Source: G963664935 sp963664935 (lineage in GTDB: Bacteria > Pseudomonadota > Gammaproteobacteria > Methylococcales > G963664935). From it: a stretch of 64,000 nt of DNA. The notes below the pieces were generated by a model, which saw nothing but the letters and a program-made list of their open reading frames with translations, was not told where the DNA came from and made no database searches. Positions 1-8,206 of this stretch are shown here, one piece after another (the stretch's first letter is position 1; every line of letters starts with the position of its first letter). Position numbers and translations under genes: made by a program. Location: positions 372,001 to 436,000 of the forward strand of contig CAXXSE010000002.1 of the NCBI GenBank assembly GCA_963664935.2. Reading direction: 5' to 3'.

Positions 1-48
1 TGCGGCGTGAACGAAGTGCGGCGTGAACGAAGTGCGGCGTGAACGAAG
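1..48. repeat. 16-bp tandem repeat, three copies, inside the attC
   Basis: The unit TGCGGCGTGAACGAAG occurs three times head to tail without mismatch (1-16, 17-32, 33-48). A diverged fourth unit, CGCAGCGTAGTGAACG, follows at 49-64. The array may continue left of the window. Confidence 0.9.
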
Positions 49-87
49 CGCAGCGTAGTGAACGTCCGAACGAGCGCATTGTTAGCC
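1..87 (-). other. Partial integron attC site
   Basis: Read on the minus strand, the sequence just after the cassette genes begins GGCTAACAATGCGCTCG, the usual opening of a cassette attC (R''-type core GGCTAAC at 81-87). It then runs into imperfect self-complementary sequence rich in CGTTCACGCCGC. The closing GTTRRRY core was not found, so the site appears to continue past the left edge. Its position downstream of two minus-strand genes, and divergent from the integrase at 1216-2592, is the expected integron layout. The core sequence is seen; the attC identity is inferred. Confidence 0.65.
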
Positions 88-90
88 ATT

Positions 91-450
91 TTATTCGTCT
101 ATTTTATGTGAATCTTCACTAACGCTTTGAGATACTTTTCTTTTCTTTGTTTCAAAAGGGCCAAATAGTCCAGCTAGTGATACGTACACTAATGATAACC
201 CCGCAAGGGCTATATAGACTTGCAGGAGTCCTCCGAGTTTTGTGATAAGACTTAAGTCAATAGAACAGATAAGAATAATAACTGCCGTCGGCAAGGCACT
301 AGCTGATAGAGCACGTATTATTAACTCTTGCAGGGTAACTTCAATTGAATTTTTTTTGCAATAACCATAAACCGATATAAATGCAATAATTGAAAGAAGC
401 ACCGATGCTACGCTCACGTGCTCTGATTTAATAAGCGAAACCCAATCCAT
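91..450 (-). CDS. Cassette-encoded small membrane protein, function unknown
   Basis: A 119-residue protein I do not recognise. About three hydrophobic segments are visible (near residues 13-30, 45-68 and 72-95), followed by a charged, Lys/Ser-rich tail likely to be cytoplasmic. Its ATG overlaps the stop of the upstream gene (TAATG arrangement), so the two are probably translationally coupled. Both lie between the attI-like site and an attC and read away from the integrase, so they form a two-gene integron cassette. Such pairs are often toxin-antitoxin or phage-defence modules, but no motif here proves that. An undetected further TM helix is possible. Confidence 0.7.
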   Translation of the reverse strand: MDWVSLIKSEHVSVASVLLSIIAFISVYGYCKKNSIEVTLQELIIRALSASALPTAVIILICSIDLSLITKLGGLLQVYIALAGLSLVYVSLAGLFGPFETKKRKVSQSVSEDSHKIDE

Positions 451-1037
451 TATTTCGCCCCCACAATAAAACTAAGTAAAGCTACTACCAAGCTAACCGT
501 ACCAACCAGTATTGCTATTGCACTTCGTGTTTGTGATAAACGGTGAAGCTTTGCCTCAACTACTGCAGTTTCTGCCAACGGTGCTAATGCATATAGCTTT
601 TTATGTATTTCATTTAAATCTGAAAATAATGATTCATACTTATCTATATTGAAATATTCGCCTGTTTTTAACTCAACTAAACTGCTTTTTATTTCTTGTG
701 ACTTTTCAAGATATTTTGCTGCTTCTGGCAATGACTTACTTATTTGACTCCAGTTACCTCTATAGCCATGAACCAGAGCATCTATTTGCTCAAGAAGGTA
801 TACGGTTCCAAATTCATATGCGTCTTTCCACGCGCGTCTACAGTGTGAACTGGCACGCTTTAATTCTTCTTCTTTGCTATGCTCGTCAATATCATCGCTC
901 ATGGAGCGAGCCATATGATATCCAGCATATCGAAGCTCAGTGATAGCAGGAATAGAAGTTTCACCTGTTATTGCTTCGGTTCTCTTTACCGCTACTTCAG
1001 CAGAAAGAAATAATCTTGAAAATTCATTATCCGTCAT
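450..1037 (-). CDS. Cassette-encoded helical protein with C-terminal membrane anchor, function unknown
   Basis: A 195-residue protein, mostly soluble and alpha-helical, with a single hydrophobic segment at the extreme C terminus (about residues 172-192, SAIAILVGTVSLVVALLSF). This suggests a tail-anchored cytoplasmic protein. It is the first gene of the cassette, starting about 25 nt from the recombination point at 1060-1066, and its stop overlaps the start of the 119-residue membrane protein. No catalytic motif is apparent. The soluble domain and the partner may act together at the membrane; this is inference from arrangement only. Spread as a cassette is supported by the flanking attC and attI-like sites. 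Confidence 0.7.
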   Translation of the reverse strand: MTDNEFSRLFLSAEVAVKRTEAITGETSIPAITELRYAGYHMARSMSDDIDEHSKEEELKRASSHCRRAWKDAYEFGTVYLLEQIDALVHGYRGNWSQISKSLPEAAKYLEKSQEIKSSLVELKTGEYFNIDKYESLFSDLNEIHKKLYALAPLAETAVVEAKLHRLSQTRSAIAILVGTVSLVVALLSFIVGAK

Positions 1038-1059
1038 ATTTTCGACTCATTTTATTCTC

Positions 1060-1215
1060 GGCTAACAGTCATATAGACAGATTCTACTACGACTGGAATA
1101 GGCGGAATCCGTATATCGCCTTAATTCAGTTTTCCGCCTAGTCGCTTTTATTCGCCTATACTTTCTCATAAATCGCCTAATATTCTGAAAACCTTCCCGT
1201 CAGCGTAGTGGATTC
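1060..1215 (-). other. attI-like recombination region with repeated YCGCCTA motifs
   Basis: On the minus strand GTTAGCC (1066 to 1060) marks the likely cassette insertion point between the integrase and the first cassette. Between it and the integrase start the heptamer-like YCGCCTA or its complement occurs five times: near 1099-1107 (inverted), 1115-1123, 1132-1140, 1151-1158 and 1172-1179, at about 16-21 bp spacing. attI sites are known to carry extra integrase-binding direct repeats, so these could be such sites; a regulator binding array is the alternative. The cassette promoter (Pc) was not identified. Confidence 0.5.
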
Positions 1216-2592
1216 ATGAAAAAAACACAACCAAACCAGGATGATAGTATCAACCGCTTTTGGGATCGTTTCTTAAAAGTCTTACACGGTCAAGGCGTTA
1301 AGCCGCCAAACGATCGATGGTACGTTGTGCGCGCGGAACACTATATCAAAGCGTTTCCGGATAAGCGTTTAGCGAATCACTCAAAATCTGATTTAGAAGG
1401 CTACCTTAAAACACTAGGCAGAAATTCAGCTCTTGAAGATTGGCAATTTAGACAAGCTGTACATGCTATACAGATTTTGTTTCGGCATATTTTGGCGGTT
1501 TCGTGGATTGACCAGATCGACTGGCCTTTCTGGGAGCAGTAAGCCATGCGACTGTAGCGCGAGACTATCAAGAGCTGCCGATAAACCACAACACCAACGA
1601 AATACACATAAACTCAGTAAGATCCGAGAAAAACATCATACGGTATTAAACAACCTGCAATCCGAAATACGCCGTCGAGGATATTCTATTCGAACCGAAC
1701 AGGCTTACGAGCCCTGGGCATGCCGATTTATCGCTTACTGTGAAAATGCCGATCCCCGTAGCTTATCAAATAAAGAGATTTTGTCCTTCCTTGAATATTT
1801 AGCGGTACAGCGGAAGGTTGGGGCCAGCACTCAAAATCAGGCGCTCAATGCACTGGTATTTTTCTATGAAAATGTGCTTAACCAACCCATTGGCGAATTG
1901 GGCGATTTTGTTCGCGCCAAACGCCCCAGAAAACTGCCGGTGGTGCTTTCTCGAAACGAAGCGCAAAAGTTGATCGGCGGTTTGGAAGGCGTCTCAAAAT
2001 TGATGGCTGAATTGCTTTATGGGGCTGGAATGCGATTGATGGAGTGCGTGCGGTTACGTGTGCTTGATGTTGATTTTGGTTATTCTCAGATTATTGTGCG
2101 TAACGCCAAAGGTGGGAAAGACCGTGTGGTTCCACTTCCAGCCACGGTTGTGGAACGATTACAAAATCATTTACTTGAAGTCAAGACAAGGTTCGAAGAG
2201 GATAAAGCCCGAGGTTTCGGTGCGGTGTATCTTCCTGATGCGCTGAGCCGCAAATACCCGAATGCACCAACCGAATGGAAATGGCAATATGTGTTTCCAA
2301 GCGGCCGATTGTCCGTTGATCCGCGTAGCGGCAAGACACGTAGGCGCCATATTCACGAAAACGGTCTTCAGATCAGAAAGCGATTAAGAAAACCGCGGAG
2401 CAAGTAGGGATAGTGAAAAAAGTGAATTGTCATGCACTTCGCCATTCGTTTGCTACGCACGTATTGGAAGCGGGCTATGATATTCGTACCGTACAAAAAT
2501 TGTTAGGTCACGCCGACGTTTCAACCACGATGATTTATACGCATATTTTAAACCAACCGGGAATTGCGGTACGAAGCCCTTTGGATTTCTAA
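1216..2592 (+). pseudogene. intI: Integron integrase (IntI, long tyrosine recombinase form), multiply frameshifted
   Basis: Reading across frames reconstructs a tyrosine recombinase of about 455 residues with an extra N-terminal SAM-like domain (FWDRF, WYVVRAEHYIKAFP), a second SAM-like domain (RRRGYSIRTEQAY), and the catalytic core including the integron-specific stretch YPNAPTEWKWQYVFPS and SVDPRSGKTRR. The C-terminal HALRHSFATH and the tyrosine in TTMIYTH are present in the last frame, ending at 2592. The frame changes twice between about 1540 and 1640 and again near 2365, where an extra CAGAT sits between CTT and CAG. The 5-bp insertion cannot be a homopolymer read error. It is therefore probably inactive. 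The end overlaps the convergent hydroxylase gene by 45 bp. Confidence 0.88.
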
Positions 2593-3663
2593 TCCACAAC
2601 TCCCCCAACTACCCACCCTCTGAAGCTCCCGTTTAGCCATAGCCTGAAACCGTCTATTTAGAAATACCGTAAAAAATATCATGGCGAAATAGCCGTAGGG
2701 TAATTTCGGGCTTTGATCGATCAATTGAAGCTTATAGAAGGGCTTTGAGGTATGTAAATGATGGTCAGCGTGACGGGAAAGGCCAACCATGGTGTGGAGT
2801 GTAAACCATGAGTCGCTGTCCCACGAATCCCGCGCCTTATTATTTCCGGGCGCTCGAACCAATCCCCAATGTTCAAAATAATTGATGGCTTCGAGCTTGC
2901 GGACCGCCGTCAAAGCCTGCATTAGAAAAATAAGTAGGGCGATGGCGCCAAAATAATAGAAAATTGTCAGTAACAAACCGCACTCAAAAATCAGCCCCTG
3001 AAATACCCGGTGACGAATGATGTCGGTATTCCACACCGAGTGGATTCGCAATCGATTAATTTCTAATTGCCAGGCGCTTTTAAATTGCGCGGGAACGGTA
3101 CGACGCCAGAAACTGGAATAGGATTCGCCAAACCGGGCGGTCGCGGGATCTTCCGGGGTGCCGAAACGCTGATGGTGTCCACGAAGATGCTCGGTAAAAA
3201 AATGTTCATAGCACACCAAGGTCAGTAAAAACCGGCCCACCAATTTCATATAGAGCTGTTTCCGATGTATCAGTTCGTGGGCCAAAACAATACAGGAAAA
3301 AGCGGAACTGGTGCCTACGACAATTTTAGCGGCAAACAAGCCGACCAAACTGATCAGAGCGACGTAGGCGGTACTCCACTGGAGTTGAACGGCCATATCC
3401 AACAGCAGAACAATATTCAATACCTGAACGACTGCAAGCACCAGCAAAAAACAATCGGATAACCACACCGGCAACCCAGCTGGCTGACATCGACTTTCCG
3501 AGGGGCTGATGAGATCGACGATAACCAGTAGCCAAACAGGTACAGCCCAAAGCAGTACCCAAAGACTATGGTGAGGCGCGGCGGTCAAAAATAAAGTCGC
3601 ATACAGCGGAATTGCGAAGCATAAGCAATGGTTAAATATCTGCTTAGTACTGTGAACGCTCAT
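2548..3663 (-). CDS. AlkB-like membrane di-iron hydroxylase
   Basis: A 371-residue polytopic membrane protein of the alkane hydroxylase/fatty acid desaturase superfamily. The AlkB-type histidine boxes are in order: HELIHRK (residues 129-135), EHLRGHH (158-164), NYFEHWG (261-267) and RHADHHLH (297-304). This fits oxygen-dependent hydroxylation of a hydrophobic substrate using a ferredoxin or rubredoxin; no electron partner is encoded nearby. A good AGGAG lies about 9 nt before the chosen ATG. It is divergent from the carbamoyltransferase (about 150 bp shared upstream region), suggesting a joint pathway rather than alkane growth. Its last 15 codons overlap the integrase pseudogene, so the native C terminus may have been altered. 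Assignment to superfamily is firm; substrate is unknown. Confidence 0.85.
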   Translation of the reverse strand: MSVHSTKQIFNHCLCFAIPLYATLFLTAAPHHSLWVLLWAVPVWLLVIVDLISPSESRCQPAGLPVWLSDCFLLVLAVVQVLNIVLLLDMAVQLQWSTAYVALISLVGLFAAKIVVGTSSAFSCIVLAHELIHRKQLYMKLVGRFLLTLVCYEHFFTEHLRGHHQRFGTPEDPATARFGESYSSFWRRTVPAQFKSAWQLEINRLRIHSVWNTDIIRHRVFQGLIFECGLLLTIFYYFGAIALLIFLMQALTAVRKLEAINYFEHWGLVRAPGNNKARDSWDSDSWFTLHTMVGLSRHADHHLHTSKPFYKLQLIDQSPKLPYGYFAMIFFTVFLNRRFQAMAKRELQRVGSWGSCGLEIQRASYRNSRLV

Positions 3664-3814
3664 TCTTTTTAACTCCTATGAGTAAATGCCGAACCTTTCT
3701 CCACTTTGTAAGGTAACACAAAAACCGTATTGGAGTTGGAAAGAAATGACTTCCCGAGAGTCACTCTACGTAGTATCTTGGTATCTAATTCTTTTGAAAT
3801 GCAAGAACCCTAGG

Positions 3815-5551
3815 ATGACAAATAAGTTTTACATCGGCCTCTCGGTAACCTATCACGATTCGGCGCTGGCAATTGTTGACGAACAGGGTGAAATTCTGTT
3901 TGCCGAGTCTACCGAAAGGTATCTACAGTACAAGCGGGCTCTAAACTGTGAACCTGACACCATGCTTCGAATTGCCGATTTGATTCGTGGATACTGTGAT
4001 TCGGCATCGGAGTTTTCGGTAGCTTTCAATTGGAATAGAAAACGACCATTTTACGAGAAGTTTTGTGCACTGGCAGACTACTTCAGTCCGTCGGGATTAA
4101 TGCGCCCCCGCTTCAGTAAATCATCAACTTTTCTGAAAAAATATCAGCTTTTCCATATGTTGGCTTGTCAAACCCGAAGCATGTCGGGTGGTGGTATCAA
4201 TCTGGCCAACCGATTGCGCCATGAGTTTCCGCGTATACCGGTCCGGTATCAATATTTTAACCACCATCTGTGCCATGGAATAACAGCCTGTTATAGCAGT
4301 GGTTTCGATCAGGCTGTCTGTATAATCGTGGATTCTTACGGGGAATCCGGCTCCCTGGCATTTTACCACTATCTGTATGGTAAACTTAGATTGCTCAAGG
4401 AAGTCAAAGGTATCGAAAGCCTGGGTTTTTTGTATATGAAGCTCACCGAACTCTGTGGGTTCGACTGGTTGAAGGGTGAAGAATGGAAAGTCATGGGGCT
4501 CGCGCCCTACGGGCACCTCGAGCCCGAGATCCTGGAAATCTTGCGATCAATGATACGGGTTGAGAGTTTGGAATTCCGGCAATCGTTAAAACATGTCCGT
4601 AATGGTTTACAAAAGATCGAGGGAATGGCTTTCGACCCTGCTGACATGGCTTATACCGGGCAATATTTTTTTTCTGAATTTATGGAACAAGTGTTATCAA
4701 ATCTCTATGACTTCGGACTGTCCGAAAATCTGGTATTAAGCGGAGGATGCGCGTTGAATTCCTCATTCAATGGCGAGGTTTTAAATCGAACGAAATTTAA
4801 AAACCTTTATGTTCCTTCCGCACCCGCTGACGATGGGACGGCGTTGGGCGCTGCAATGCTGGCTCGAAATCAGGATCATCCCAATGAAATTAAAGGGAAA
4901 TCAATCTGTTCCGCTTATTTGGGTTCCGCTATCTCGTCGGAAACTCTGGAGCGCTTAATTGAATTCGGTGGGATTTCCAATGCCAAACATCTACCCGAAA
5001 CTATTTTTCAACACACGGCGGAGCTACTGGCAAAAGGCTGTATTGTCGGCTGGGTTCAAGGAAAGGCGGAATTTGGTCCTAGGGCCTTAGGCAACCGTTC
5101 TATTTTGGCCGACCCCAGAGATAAGTCCATGAAGGATAAAATAAACCAACGGGTGAAATTACGCGAGGAATACCGTCCGTTCGCACCCTCCATTCTTCAT
5201 GAATTCGGTGATCAATATTTCGAGGGCTATCAGGAATCCCCGTATATGGAAAGAACCCTCCGTTTTAGAGCACATATGAGAGCCAAAGTCCCTGCCGTGG
5301 TTCATGTCGATGGCACCGGGCGATTACAGACCGTTAAGCGGGAATGGAATAGCCGATTTCATGATCTCATCCAATATTTTCATCGCTTAACCGGTGTGCC
5401 GGTTTTACTCAACACCAGTTTCAATGTTATGGGTAAACCCATCATCCATTCGGTGGAGGACGCAGTCAGTGTTTTCTTCACCACCGGTATGGATGCGTTG
5501 GTCATCGGAGACTATCTGTTTGTGAAACCGGGAGTGGCCGAATCTTCATGA
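3815..5551 (+). CDS. Carbamoyltransferase (NodU/CmcH/TobZ family)
   Basis: About 578 residues from the preferred ATG, which opens MTNKFYIGLSVTYHDSALAI, the usual N terminus of the family; an upstream in-frame ATG at 3686 would add 43 atypical residues. Visible family features are the Kae1-like metal/nucleotide motifs FNHHLCHG and VDSYGES, the VLSGGCALN loop, and the C-terminal block EFGPRALGNRSILADPR followed by EEYRPFAPSI. Enzymes of this family move a carbamoyl group from carbamoyl phosphate, through carbamoyl-AMP, to a hydroxyl of a secondary metabolite or Nod factor. The hydroxyl could come from the divergent AlkB-like enzyme. The stop overlaps the next start (ATGA), so the two are an operon. 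Acceptor substrate is not predictable. Confidence 0.9.
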   Translation: MTNKFYIGLSVTYHDSALAIVDEQGEILFAESTERYLQYKRALNCEPDTMLRIADLIRGYCDSASEFSVAFNWNRKRPFYEKFCALADYFSPSGLMRPRFSKSSTFLKKYQLFHMLACQTRSMSGGGINLANRLRHEFPRIPVRYQYFNHHLCHGITACYSSGFDQAVCIIVDSYGESGSLAFYHYLYGKLRLLKEVKGIESLGFLYMKLTELCGFDWLKGEEWKVMGLAPYGHLEPEILEILRSMIRVESLEFRQSLKHVRNGLQKIEGMAFDPADMAYTGQYFFSEFMEQVLSNLYDFGLSENLVLSGGCALNSSFNGEVLNRTKFKNLYVPSAPADDGTALGAAMLARNQDHPNEIKGKSICSAYLGSAISSETLERLIEFGGISNAKHLPETIFQHTAELLAKGCIVGWVQGKAEFGPRALGNRSILADPRDKSMKDKINQRVKLREEYRPFAPSILHEFGDQYFEGYQESPYMERTLRFRAHMRAKVPAVVHVDGTGRLQTVKREWNSRFHDLIQYFHRLTGVPVLLNTSFNVMGKPIIHSVEDAVSVFFTTGMDALVIGDYLFVKPGVAESS

Positions 5552-7836
5552 ATAACAATCCGACCCAATCATTTCGAGAACCGGAACGCTCGATTCCCGA
5601 TTTAAATATACGATCCCAGCACGATATTGATATTGGCAATCGAGAGCTATTCCACTATTTAATGCATGTAGAGGATTATCCTGGCGCATTATCAGGCGCA
5701 CATAAGAAAATCGGAAAACTGCTGTCGAGCTTAAATGAAAGCAAAGGCAACACCGCAACCGATATCCATGGTCAATATATTGACTACTTTTTCAATCAAT
5801 TAGAACGATGTTTGCGATCCGGGCCAGACACCGATTTAAATTCCCTCAGGTTTCCCTCATGGGAAGACTACACCCAACACGAATATTCGGGCAAAATTAA
5901 GGGACCTCAAGAATCAGGCATGGAACAAGCGGCTGTTGCCTTCCGCCTGCTCGCCCCGAGCCTTCTTTTGCAGCCGTGCTGGTTGCAAAGCACCGGGCAC
6001 GCCAATATTGCCCATACCTCCGCATCAGCTTCTTTATTTCGCATTTATGCCGCTTCGGTTGGACATGAATCGAGAGCTGGTTTAAACCGGAACCGAATCC
6101 ACCTGACATTGCAAAAATACGGCTTATCGATGCCGAAAATGGAGTCTTTCTCTTCGGTAATCCAAGCAGGAATCCCGGACTGGGCATTTAGACCACCGGC
6201 GCTCTACCTTTGCCTTTGCCAGAATATTCGGGCCTTTTTTCCAGAAGTTCTCGGTCTCACTTTGGCCCATATTTTCACCCCGTTGCCAACCCTATACCCC
6301 CTACCCTTTCGCGCCATTGACACTTCCGGACCATCGTCATTAGCCGGTGTTCAAGAATCCCCCGTCGAAGATAAAAACAATGTCATTCAAGCTGTTGAAA
6401 GTTACCTATCCGATCAATCGGAGACCACCGGTTGGAAGCGAATGCAAACCGGTTTTAAATTGTATTTGAAGCTCCATTCCGAGCTCGCCGCTAATATTGA
6501 AATTCACGTGGCCCGGCATCAAACCCGCAAGCATCGGGTAATTAACATTTTTCGGCGAAAGGCCATCTACGCCGCCGGTCATCACCGTGATCTAAAACTG
6601 GGTGACCGTTCATTGGATGAATGGTTTTCAGCTCAGGAATTCGATGGCGGCGCCTTCCTGAAAGAGCTCTTCAAAGCAGGATACTTCGATCGGGAATCTC
6701 CCCACGACAGCTTATTTTTAAAACAATTGATCGCCTTCGATGGACCGATGTTCGGGGTATTCACCAAACAAGAGGTCAACACTATTGTTGATTGGCTGGA
6801 AAATCTTCACACTAATCAAGCCATCGTCACCAACGATTTTTTCGAAGAAACACCACCTTTCCAGCGGCAACAACAGATGATTCCCTCGGTGGTGAAAAAC
6901 TACACTCGCCGTGAACTATTCTATTCCCTCTTGAATATCGACCATTTCCCCGAAATTTTACCGGTAGCTAAAAAGCGGGTAAAACATGCGCTAGCGGGTG
7001 CGAATAGGTCTATTGCGCGTAACAATACGGACGATTTGGGTCTGACACGCTACAGCCACCGAACCTTTGAAAAACGCATCCAAACACTCTATCAAAAGGA
7101 AATCAAAAAGTATCGGCGGTTTGAGGCGCCCCCCAAAATTGGCAAAAAAGTGTATGAATGGGGAATTCTTCAATTTGCGCCGACAATTTTGGTCGATGGA
7201 TGCTGGCTGCAAAGTATTGCCAGAGTCGATTGTTGGAACTCGCGGTTGCATTCCAAACTGTTTCAAATCCTAGTGGACGAAATCGGCGACGGGATCCCTG
7301 AGCAAAACCACCCCAATGTTTATCGCAAGCTATTACAAAGTATAGATATATCGCTCCCGCCAGTGGATACCCGGGCATTCGCTCACCATCCGGATTTTCT
7401 GGATACCGCCTTCGATATACCGAATTATCTATTGGCTATCTCCCATTTCCCCAAGACATTTTTGCCGGAAATCATCGGCTTAAATCTGGCGATTGAACTC
7501 GGTGGTTTAGGCTCCGTATATCAGCGTTTAGTGGACGAATTGGAGTTCTGGGGAATTGAATCTCAAATCATCCGCTTACATATTTCAATTGATAACCTGG
7601 CCTCCGGTCATTCCGCCATAGCCAGGGAAGTCATCATGTTATATTTGGATGGGATTTTGAATCAGCATGGAGACGAAGCCGTGCAAGACCACTGGCAACG
7701 AATCCGAACCGGGTATAACGCATTGGGATTCGTAACGCGGCGCTTCAAACTCGCCATCCTATGGCAATATAGCACCCGGATGTTGATCCCCGAAGTTGCC
7801 CGTTTGTCACGATCGTATCTAAACCTGAATCCGTGA
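5548..7836 (+). CDS. Tandem haem-oxygenase-like di-iron (HDO) protein
   Basis: A 762-residue soluble protein made of two related halves, each opening with a similar helix (NRELFHYLMHVEDYPGAL near 31-48; TRRELFYSLLNIDHFPEIL near 453-471) and sharing the CWLQS motif (144-148 and 552-556). It resembles the iron-containing redox enzyme/haem-oxygenase-like oxidase superfamily. The C-terminal half keeps plausible metal ligands: E578 and H588 (VDEIGDG..QNHP), E650, and H678, D682, H688 (LHISIDNLASGHS). In the N-terminal half the matching positions are replaced (S170, R181, I242), so that half is probably structural. Members include oxidases that cleave or desaturate amino-acid or fatty-acid substrates. 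Overlap with the carbamoyltransferase suggests a joint pathway; the reaction is unknown. Confidence 0.7.
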   Translation: MNNNPTQSFREPERSIPDLNIRSQHDIDIGNRELFHYLMHVEDYPGALSGAHKKIGKLLSSLNESKGNTATDIHGQYIDYFFNQLERCLRSGPDTDLNSLRFPSWEDYTQHEYSGKIKGPQESGMEQAAVAFRLLAPSLLLQPCWLQSTGHANIAHTSASASLFRIYAASVGHESRAGLNRNRIHLTLQKYGLSMPKMESFSSVIQAGIPDWAFRPPALYLCLCQNIRAFFPEVLGLTLAHIFTPLPTLYPLPFRAIDTSGPSSLAGVQESPVEDKNNVIQAVESYLSDQSETTGWKRMQTGFKLYLKLHSELAANIEIHVARHQTRKHRVINIFRRKAIYAAGHHRDLKLGDRSLDEWFSAQEFDGGAFLKELFKAGYFDRESPHDSLFLKQLIAFDGPMFGVFTKQEVNTIVDWLENLHTNQAIVTNDFFEETPPFQRQQQMIPSVVKNYTRRELFYSLLNIDHFPEILPVAKKRVKHALAGANRSIARNNTDDLGLTRYSHRTFEKRIQTLYQKEIKKYRRFEAPPKIGKKVYEWGILQFAPTILVDGCWLQSIARVDCWNSRLHSKLFQILVDEIGDGIPEQNHPNVYRKLLQSIDISLPPVDTRAFAHHPDFLDTAFDIPNYLLAISHFPKTFLPEIIGLNLAIELGGLGSVYQRLVDELEFWGIESQIIRLHISIDNLASGHSAIAREVIMLYLDGILNQHGDEAVQDHWQRIRTGYNALGFVTRRFKLAILWQYSTRMLIPEVARLSRSYLNLNP

Positions 7837-8203
7837 CTTTAAAGTGGCACGAAGCAAAAGTTCTTGATTCCGAAGCGGTCAAAAAAATACCCCCATAACC
7901 GAGCACTCCATCAAGGTCATACTGATGGGTTCTGCGTGTCGAGAATCGGCTAGCCGCCAAGCGAAAAGTTTAGCCGATAAAGTATCGTGAAAAAAGCGAC
8001 TTGACTCCTTTTTTATGAGCTAAACAAATCGAGCCGGAAAGAGTTTTTCGAAATCGGAAATTTTCTGTATTCAAGGCGAAACACATTTGAAAATGCTGAC
8101 ATCCGGGTGACATTACTTCCGCCCGCCACCTTCGCGGACACTGCGATGCCATAATTATAAACATCGTGTATACTCCCCCCTTTTTTGCGGCTTTGGGGGG
8201 AAT
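7837..8203. other. Intergenic region upstream of rph
   Basis: About 370 bp with no coding sequence I can support. It holds a possible -10 hexamer TATACT at 8169-8174 and the C-run/G-run hairpin described separately. Weak short ORFs on the minus strand have no family resemblance. Confidence 0.5.
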
Positions 8204-8206
8204 ATG
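8175..8206 (+). promoter_or_regulatory. Hairpin that could cover the rph ribosome-binding site
   Basis: CCCCCC at 8175-8180 can pair with GGGGGG at 8195-8200 across a 14-nt loop. The G-run is also the only purine-rich sequence in Shine-Dalgarno position for the rph ATG at 8204. Pairing would hide it in the mRNA. Complementarity is seen; regulation is inference. Confidence 0.4.

Noticed and set aside
1216..2592. Integrase as an active phage- or ICE-type tyrosine recombinase
   Set aside because: The IntI-specific YPNAPTEWKWQYVFPS block and flanking cassette sites show integron type, and it is multiply frameshifted.
2548..3663. Hydroxylase as a standard alkane-degradation AlkB
   Set aside because: No rubredoxin, rubredoxin reductase or alkane genes nearby; neighbours suggest a tailoring role.
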